A DNA stretch of 32,673 bases from Anaerolineales bacterium (lineage in GTDB: Bacteria; Chloroflexota; Anaerolineae; Anaerolineales; UBA11858): positions 1 to 32,673 of the forward strand of contig JADHTJ010000040.1 of NCBI GenBank assembly GCA_016785015.1. The letters are read 5' to 3'. The notes under the pieces are model-generated. The model was not told the origin of the DNA and ran no database searches. It saw nothing but the letters and a program-made list of their open reading frames with translations. Shown one piece after another: positions 31,613 to 32,673 of the stretch. The translations under genes were made by a program, and so were the position numbers. The stretch's first letter is position 1, and every line of letters starts with the position of its first letter.

Positions 31613-32578
31613 ATGGAAAATCTTCGAAAAAGAATTCGATTTCGCCTTAATCTAACAAAATCTCTTTACAATATTACTTTGCCCACATCATTGATAATAT
31701 TTTTTTCGCCTCTCCTGATTATTATTCTCTACATAGCAATATTTTTACCAGCCTCCACCCGCCCTTTCGCGCTGCTTATGGTCGAAGAAAATTACCCCGT
31801 AGAACTGATCACCTTTTTTGGATATTTCTTTGCAGGTATCTTAGGCCTGATCCTGGCATGGCAAAGTTGGAAACGAAAAGAGGGAATCATGATTTTCGGG
31901 ATCTATACTTTGTTTTCATTAGGAATGCTCTTCATCGGGATGGAGGAAATATCTTGGGGGCAGACTTTTTTTAGGTTCAACACCCCAATACCAATTCTGC
32001 AAGTGAACATGCAGCAAGAGATAAATATCCACAATCTAAAGGGATTGCAAGGAAACTCCGAATTCTTCTTCGTGGCATTCGGGCTGGGAGGCATTTTCGG
32101 CATTTGGCTGTTCTCATTGAATGCCTATCGAATTGCAAGTGTTCCAGCCATTTTGATACTCTGGTTTTTGATCATTACCACGATCGGTGGCATTGACCTT
32201 TTCAATGACTTCATCCCCATTCACTCGAAATTAGATACGCTGGTAATTACCCTCTCGGAAGTGATCGAGATGCTTATCGCACTAGCAGGGTTTTTATACC
32301 TTTGGTTAAACTCGCGAATGTTATCCTATGGAAAATTGCGTCAAGCACTTGCAAGCGATTTAGAAATTTCAAAAACAAATCTCAAATTAATTCTAGATGA
32401 CGACAGATCAATCCAGTTTCCGCTGACTTGGTTCCCTCAATTACTACAATCTCCTCCTGATAAGCTCAATCATTGGCAAATAACACACAACGGATTACGT
32501 ATTTACTGGCCATCGTTGAAAGTAAACTTGCGAGTTAAGGTTATCCCCAAAGTCAAGACCACGGGAAGGGGAAAATAA
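31613..32578 (+). CDS. Uncharacterised six-helix membrane protein
   Basis: The 321-residue product has about six membrane helices (about 18–40, 55–75, 85–110, 135–155, 165–185, 205–225) and a soluble C-terminal tail of about 85 residues. After the third helix it carries GMEEISWGQTFFRFNTP and then NIHNLKGLQGNSEFF. I recall EEISWGQ…NLHNL as a signature of uncharacterised bacterial membrane proteins; no function is known to me. I chose the ATG with GGAG six bases upstream; earlier in-frame starts exist (TTG at 31574, ATG at 31601) but have no site. Confidence 0.75.
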   Translation: MENLRKRIRFRLNLTKSLYNITLPTSLIIFFSPLLIIILYIAIFLPASTRPFALLMVEENYPVELITFFGYFFAGILGLILAWQSWKRKEGIMIFGIYTLFSLGMLFIGMEEISWGQTFFRFNTPIPILQVNMQQEINIHNLKGLQGNSEFFFVAFGLGGIFGIWLFSLNAYRIASVPAILILWFLIITTIGGIDLFNDFIPIHSKLDTLVITLSEVIEMLIALAGFLYLWLNSRMLSYGKLRQALASDLEISKTNLKLILDDDRSIQFPLTWFPQLLQSPPDKLNHWQITHNGLRIYWPSLKVNLRVKVIPKVKTTGRGK

Positions 32579-32595
32579 GGTGATAAAACAGCTCC

Positions 32596-32673
32596 TTAAC
32601 AACTGAAGTGAACCTCAGCTGGTGTCCGATAATCCAGGCTTTGATGCGGTCGCTCTGTGTCATAAAGCGTAAA
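32596..32673 (-). mobile_element. IS3-family transposase, C-terminal fragment cut by the window edge
   Basis: On the minus strand the frame reads YDTERPHQSLDYRTPAEVHF and ends in a stop. This is the characteristic C-terminus of IS3/IS150-group OrfB integrases (Y-N/D-x-x-RPH-x-x-L-x-x-x-TPAE). The rest of the element lies outside the window, so whether it is intact is unknown. Confidence 0.88.

Overview
The window looks like a piece of a Chloroflexota (Anaerolineae-type) chromosome. This is an inference from gene content and style: mid-GC composition, a MreBCD–PBP2 block joined to MinCDE and RodA, several small envelope proteins with no obvious homologue, TTG/GTG starts, and many short palindromic intergenic repeats. 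No rRNA or marker gene fixes the taxonomy. Most of the window is ordinary chromosome. The accessory-looking parts are the left 3.1 kb and the right edge, which ends inside an IS3-family transposase.

Layout. 1–3.1 kb: two small AT-richer hypothetical genes, the remnant of a broken secreted-protein gene, a DUF559 endonuclease-like gene set between near-identical hairpins, and a secreted SLT-type lytic transglycosylase whose C-terminus seems cut short where it meets glmS. 3.1–5.0 kb (−): glmS. 5.0–5.45 kb: repeat-rich intergenic DNA. 5.45–6.26 kb (+): a protein-isoaspartate methyltransferase carrying a lipoprotein signal. 6.26–10.8 kb (−): a tungsten/molybdopterin aldehyde:ferredoxin oxidoreductase and an 807-residue membrane protein with a spermidine-synthase-like core.

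11.0–20.3 kb (+): the core of the window, mreB–mreC–mreD–mrdA (PBP2), minC–minD–minE, rodA and gltX, followed by tRNA-Gln(CTG) with its own promoter and an intrinsic terminator. The first eight genes form the elongation machinery (MreBCD, PBP2, RodA) and the division-site selector (MinCDE), so side-wall growth and septum placement are encoded side by side. 20.5–25.9 kb (−): metF behind a promoter with an adjacent perfect dyad, then a run (in transcription order) of a four-helix membrane protein, DegV, a class I/II aminotransferase, an aldo/keto reductase and a second DegV.

26.0–27.8 kb (+): a small anchored protein, the small SRP RNA with a recognisable promoter, and an anchored DUF348–G5–3D cell-wall protein. 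27.9–29.1 kb (−): a DUF89/ARMT1-like damage-control phosphatase. 29.4–31.4 kb (+): rsmA, a CHMI-like tautomerase, a NUDIX hydrolase and a small protein resembling TIGR04076, closely packed. 31.6–32.6 kb: an unidentified six-helix membrane protein, then the IS3 transposase end.

I see no CRISPR array, prophage or clearly novel defence island. The points most worth a second look are the DUF559 hairpin cassette with the broken paralogue beside it, the lipoprotein isoaspartate methyltransferase, the membrane-embedded spermidine-synthase-like protein, the dyad at the metF promoter, and a recurring extended −10 promoter motif (TGnTATAAT).
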